Below are positions 6,241 through 8,839 of a stretch of 8,839 nucleotides of DNA, piece by piece. The stretch is from contig DEQC01000078.1 of NCBI GenBank assembly GCA_002359055.1, positions 456 to 9,294 on the forward strand. Reading direction: 5' to 3'. Both the position numbers and the translations under genes were made by a program. Numbering within the stretch: the first letter of the stretch is position 1; each line of letters begins with the position of its first letter. The DNA comes from Flavobacteriales bacterium UBA3376 (GTDB lineage: Bacteria; Bacteroidota; Bacteroidia; Flavobacteriales; Weeksellaceae). The notes below the pieces were generated by a model. The model saw nothing but the letters and a program-made list of their open reading frames with translations, had not been told where the DNA came from and did no database searches.

Positions 6241-6876
6241 ATGAAGGGAATCAATTTCTTCTTAATTGTTTTGGTATCAATTACAGCTACATCATGTGGC
6301 ACTCTAATCTCAGCTGATCAAGCCAGATCAAACTATACCCCAATCGACCGCTCATTTTACGCACAAAGCAGAATCATCAACAAAACTTTATTGGCCGAAG
6401 AAAAGGCAACTGAAGTTAAAGCCGTCTCTCCTACTCGATCAAAAACAGCGATAGAAGAGTTGACTGATATTCACAAAATGGTAACCAATTCTTTTGTAAC
6501 TCAAATCCTATCCGAGGCCGAATCTTATTTAGGTGTGCCTTATCGATATGGTGGAACCACCAGAAGTGGAATTGATTGTTCAGCATTTGTTCAAAGAGTT
6601 TTCGAAATATTCGACCATGAACTTCCAAGAGTATCAGCAGCTCAAGCCACTCAAGGAAGATTGGTTTCAGAAGACGAACTACGCGCAGGTGATTTGCTTT
6701 TCTTTGCTAATAGTCCAAGAAGTAGAATTTCTCATGTGGGAATTGTACACAACGTTTCTGACGATGGTGAAGTTGAATTCATTCACGCTTCCACCTCACA
6801 AGGAGTTACAGTTACTCCATTGAAAAATGCATATTGGGCAAAGAGATACAAATACGCTAAAAGAATAATTGATTGA
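6241..6876 (+). CDS. NlpC/P60 family cell-wall peptidase, probable lipoprotein
   Basis: This is a probable peptidoglycan peptidase that cuts peptide stems (D-Glu to diamino acid bonds in characterised members), anchored in the envelope by a lipid. Residues 1-18 are hydrophobic and end at ATSC, with Cys19 as the likely lipidated residue. A polar linker covers about 20-85 and the NlpC/P60 domain 86-211. The catalytic residues are visible: Cys113 in GIDCSAFVQ, His165 in ISHVGIV and the third polar residue His182 in FIHAS. AGDLLFF (149-155) is also typical. The length is normal for a one-domain lipoprotein of this family, similar in build to E. coli Spr/MepS. It sits alone between a terminator and a new promoter, so it is probably monocistronic. 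Confidence 0.93.
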   Translation: MKGINFFLIVLVSITATSCGTLISADQARSNYTPIDRSFYAQSRIINKTLLAEEKATEVKAVSPTRSKTAIEELTDIHKMVTNSFVTQILSEAESYLGVPYRYGGTTRSGIDCSAFVQRVFEIFDHELPRVSAAQATQGRLVSEDELRAGDLLFFANSPRSRISHVGIVHNVSDDGEVEFIHASTSQGVTVTPLKNAYWAKRYKYAKRIID

Positions 6877-6941
6877 TCAACCAATTCATTCAAAACCTAA
6901 ACTCACATAAATTTTAGGGAAACTTACTTCCACTCCAATAT

Positions 6942-6972
6942 TTTGTCAATCTTTATAAAAGCCATAAATTTG
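6942..6972 (+). promoter_or_regulatory. Full consensus Bacteroidota promoter before the SulP leader
   Basis: TTTG at 6942-6945 and TAAATTTG at 6965-6972 are separated by 19 bases, matching both halves of the Bacteroidota promoter (TTTG, then TAnnTTTG). It is the only place in the window where I find both boxes. Transcription should start near 6979, giving an RNA leader of about 150 bases before the SulP start. Confidence 0.7.
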
Positions 6973-6980
6973 CAAATTCT

Positions 6981-7025
6981 ATGAAACGATTTGCACACAT
7001 ATCTTCTGAAATTACTCCACCATAG
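6981..7025 (+). CDS. 14-codon mini-ORF, possible (broken) leader peptide
   Basis: ATG 6981 opens MKRFAHISSEITPP and stops at TAG 7023. It begins only 8 bases after the -7 box, so its mRNA would be almost leaderless. The +2 frame starting at 7019 continues T-I-V-V-I-A-A-L-A-N-S to TGA at 7052. One extra base between 7016 and 7019 would join both parts into a roughly 24-residue peptide with a Thr/Ile/Val run, as seen in amino-acid attenuators. As it stands the peptide lacks that run. Reality as a translated unit is inferred from promoter placement and the overlapping hairpins. Confidence 0.4.
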   Translation: MKRFAHISSEITPP

Positions 7026-7096
7026 TGGTAATTGCTGCTTTGGCAAATTCCTGATTTTGACTATTAAGCCAAAGTATCAACACTAATATTTTAGTC
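7010..7096 (+). promoter_or_regulatory. Structured RNA leader (attenuator-like) upstream of SulP
   Basis: Three hairpins can be drawn. The first pairs AATTA+CCAC (7010-7014, 7017-7020, with two bases CT bulged out) with GTGGTAATT (7025-7033) around the loop CATA. The second pairs CTTTGGC (7038-7044) with GCCAAAG (7068-7074) around a 23-base loop. The third, weak, pairs ACTAA (7082-7086) with TTAGT (7091-7095). GACTA in the second loop (7059-7063) can instead pair with TAGTC (7092-7096), forming a pseudoknot. No strong T-run follows, so a classical terminator is not evident. I do not recognise a named riboswitch. Confidence 0.45.
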
Positions 7097-7131
7097 TATT
7101 GCAAATCCATCTAACTTTTTCAATTAAAAAA

Positions 7132-8700
7132 ATGAACAAATACACTCGTTTGTATCGTCAAAAAACCAAAAGAGAATATCAGAAAATCATAAATTTATTT
7201 GATAAATCCTCTGAAACCAGCGCAAAAACTGAAATTTTATCGGGAATTACTGTGGCATTCACATTGATTCCTGAAGCTGTAGCTTTTGCCATCTTGGCTG
7301 GACTTTCTCCTTTGACGGGACTATATGGAGCGATCGTTATGTGTTTTGTTACAGCGATTTTAGGAGGTCGTCCTGGGATGATTTCGGGAGCTGCTGGAGC
7401 AACTGCCATAGTGATCATTGCTTTGGTACAATCGCATGGATTTGAATATGTTTTAGCCACAGTTATATTGGCAGGAATTTTACAAATGATGGCTGGTGCA
7501 ATGAGACTTGGAAAACTCATTCGATTGGTGCCTCATCCTGTGATATTTGGATTTGTCAATGGTTTAGCAATTATTATTTTCACTTCTCAAATCGATCAAT
7601 TCAAAGATCCTTCAGGCAATTGGTTGACGGGAACAAGTTTATATATTTTATTGGCTTTAGTTGCATTGACTATTTTGATCATTTGGTTTTTACCGAAAAT
7701 AACCAGAGCTTTTCCGGCTTCACTTGCAGCGATTATAGCTGTGTTTGCTGTTGCTTATATATTTAAAATTGATACAAAAACTGTATCGGACATCGCATCT
7801 ATCAAAGGTGGTTTTCCGCCTTTTCACATACCGATGATCCCTTTGAACTATGAAACCCTTCAAGTGATTTTTCCTTATGCCATCATCTTTGCAGGTGTAG
7901 GATTGGTTGAAAGTTTATTGACTTTAAATATAGTCGATGAATTGACTGAAACCCGTGGCAATGGAAATCGAGAAGCACTTGCACAAGGAGCTGCTAACAT
8001 TACTTCGGGATTTTTCTCAGGTATGGGAGGATGTGCGATGATTGGTCAAAGTTTAATCAACATCTCAAATGGTGCAAGAGCGAGATTATCGGGTATCGTA
8101 GCTGCGTTGATGCTATTGGTGTTTGTAATGTTTGGAAGCAATCTTATCGGACAAGTTCCCATGGCTGCATTGACAGGATTGATGATAATGGTTGCGATAG
8201 GAACTTTTGAATGGGCGAGTTTAAGAACTTTCAACAAATATCCTAAATCCGATATTTTGGTCATGGTTTTGGTTACTTTGGTCACAGTTTTTCTAAAAAA
8301 CTTAGCTTTGGCTGTATTGATTGGAGTTATCATCGCTGCACTTGTTTTTGCTTGGGACAATGCCATTCGAATTAGAGCCAGAAAAAGAATCGATGAAAAT
8401 GGTGTTAAACATTATGAAATCTATGGTCCATTGTTCTTTGCATCGACTACAGCTTTCAACGAAAAGTTTGATCCTGTGAACGATCCAGATGAAGTAATTG
8501 TGGACTTTGAAGAAAGTAGAGTGGTAGATATGTCTGCCATTGAAGCCTTGAATAAATTGACCGAACGCTATCATAAACACGGAAAAAAAATCTATTTGAA
8601 ACATCTAAGTCCTGATTGTAGAAAATTGATCAAAAATGCTGAAAGTGTTATTATGGTCAACATCATTGAAGATCCCACTTATAATGTAATGAGAGATTAA
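7132..8700 (+). CDS. SulP/SLC26 family anion transporter with STAS domain
   Basis: This is an inner-membrane transporter of the SulP family, which moves sulfate, bicarbonate or other anions and dicarboxylates. It has 522 residues. The membrane domain covers about 33-410, starting with LSGITVAFTLIPEAVAFAIL and including SGAAGATA (85-92), RLVPHPVIFGFVNGLAI (131-147) and the TSGFFSGMGGCAMIGQS segment (291-307). A C-terminal STAS domain follows at about 425-520, rather short, with VDMSAIEAL (465-473). I start it at ATG 7132, after an A-rich stretch. A TTG at 7099 would add 11 residues but has no support. It lies behind the long structured leader at 6979-7131. No carbonic anhydrase or sulfate assimilation gene is adjacent, so the substrate cannot be told. 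Confidence 0.93.
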   Translation: MNKYTRLYRQKTKREYQKIINLFDKSSETSAKTEILSGITVAFTLIPEAVAFAILAGLSPLTGLYGAIVMCFVTAILGGRPGMISGAAGATAIVIIALVQSHGFEYVLATVILAGILQMMAGAMRLGKLIRLVPHPVIFGFVNGLAIIIFTSQIDQFKDPSGNWLTGTSLYILLALVALTILIIWFLPKITRAFPASLAAIIAVFAVAYIFKIDTKTVSDIASIKGGFPPFHIPMIPLNYETLQVIFPYAIIFAGVGLVESLLTLNIVDELTETRGNGNREALAQGAANITSGFFSGMGGCAMIGQSLINISNGARARLSGIVAALMLLVFVMFGSNLIGQVPMAALTGLMIMVAIGTFEWASLRTFNKYPKSDILVMVLVTLVTVFLKNLALAVLIGVIIAALVFAWDNAIRIRARKRIDENGVKHYEIYGPLFFASTTAFNEKFDPVNDPDEVIVDFEESRVVDMSAIEALNKLTERYHKHGKKIYLKHLSPDCRKLIKNAESVIMVNIIEDPTYNVMRD

Positions 8701-8734
8701 TTGGTTGAAATTAATGTATATTAAATAAATAAAA

Positions 8735-8839
8735 CTATTTAAATTTCACTTTCAATATTTTGGGTAAATAAATACCGAGAGAAATTCCTCTCGCGATGAC
8801 ATAAATGATGAATGCAATCCAAAGTCCATTGTTGTTAAA
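8735..8839 (-). CDS. C-terminal end of a MATE-type efflux transporter (partial)
   Basis: On the minus strand a frame enters from the right edge and gives 34 residues up to TAG at 8737-8735. It reads NNGLWIAFIIYVIARGISLG, then IYLPKI and a basic tail. The Gly-x-Trp-x-Ala helix followed by an Arg-Gly and a Tyr/Leu-Pro-Lys end resembles the last membrane helix of MATE family multidrug/Na+ exporters from this phylum. The gene is convergent with SulP, with 34 bases between the two stops. Only the tail is seen, so the family call is tentative, but a coding reading is well supported by the helix-plus-basic-tail pattern. Confidence 0.65.
   Translation of the reverse strand, partial: FNNNGLWIAFIIYVIARGISLGIYLPKILKVKFK

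Noticed and set aside
7099..7131. TTG start adding 11 residues to SulP
   Set aside because: No ribosome-binding signal is visible, the added residues are not part of the family N-terminus, and ATG 7132 is well placed after an A-rich stretch.
7179..7520. Minus-strand open frame opposite SulP, and similar ones opposite other genes
   Set aside because: These are antisense shadows of strongly supported coding genes, with low-complexity composition and no start signals.
8711..8724. TTAAT-GTAT-ATTAA hairpin between SulP and the convergent gene
   Set aside because: A 5-bp stem of A/T pairs only, with no T-run; not a credible terminator.
8776..8793. CGAGAG-AAATTC-CTCTCG inverted repeat
   Set aside because: It lies inside the MATE-like coding frame, has no T-run, and is 75 bases past the SulP stop; probably a coding coincidence.

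Overview
This AT-rich window looks like chromosomal DNA from a member of the Bacteroidota, most likely class Flavobacteriia. The clues are several copies of the Bacteroidota -7 box TAnnTTTG, start codons preceded by A-rich stretches instead of strong Shine-Dalgarno sites, a signal peptide ending in ...FAQ, an endonuclease III without any cysteine, and a ketoacyl synthase whose active site reads GCPGW. I see no transposase, integrase, CRISPR array, tRNA or rRNA.

Layout, left to right. At the left edge the first codons of a divergent minus-strand gene run off the window. Next come an exported M13 zinc metallopeptidase, a hairpin terminator, a single-domain rhodanese, a second terminator, endonuclease III (nth) and a FabH-like ketoacyl-ACP synthase III. 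From 4494 to 6050 lies a tight three-gene operon: an ECF-type sigma factor, a 64-residue protein of unknown function and a small MscS-type channel, closed by a strong terminator. An NlpC/P60 lipoprotein follows, then a long leader region, then a SulP/SLC26 anion transporter with a C-terminal STAS domain. The C-terminal end of a MATE-type transporter enters convergently from the right edge.

Most genes are housekeeping or envelope functions that are not obviously linked. Two places deserve attention. (1) The sigma factor / small protein / MscS-like operon has the layout of a membrane-sensing regulatory unit, with the 64-residue protein where an anti-sigma factor or regulator would normally sit and an inverted repeat TGTGAC-N17-GTCACA upstream. 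(2) The leader between the NlpC/P60 gene and SulP has the best promoter in the window (TTTG-N19-TAnnTTTG), a 14-codon mini-ORF starting with MKR, two or three hairpins and a possible pseudoknot. One frame away from the mini-ORF lies a run of Thr-Ile-Val-Val-Ile-Ala-Ala-Leu codons. It looks like an amino-acid attenuator leader broken by a single-base frameshift and now standing in front of an anion transporter.

All calls come from reading the sequence and recalling family motifs; no database search was run.
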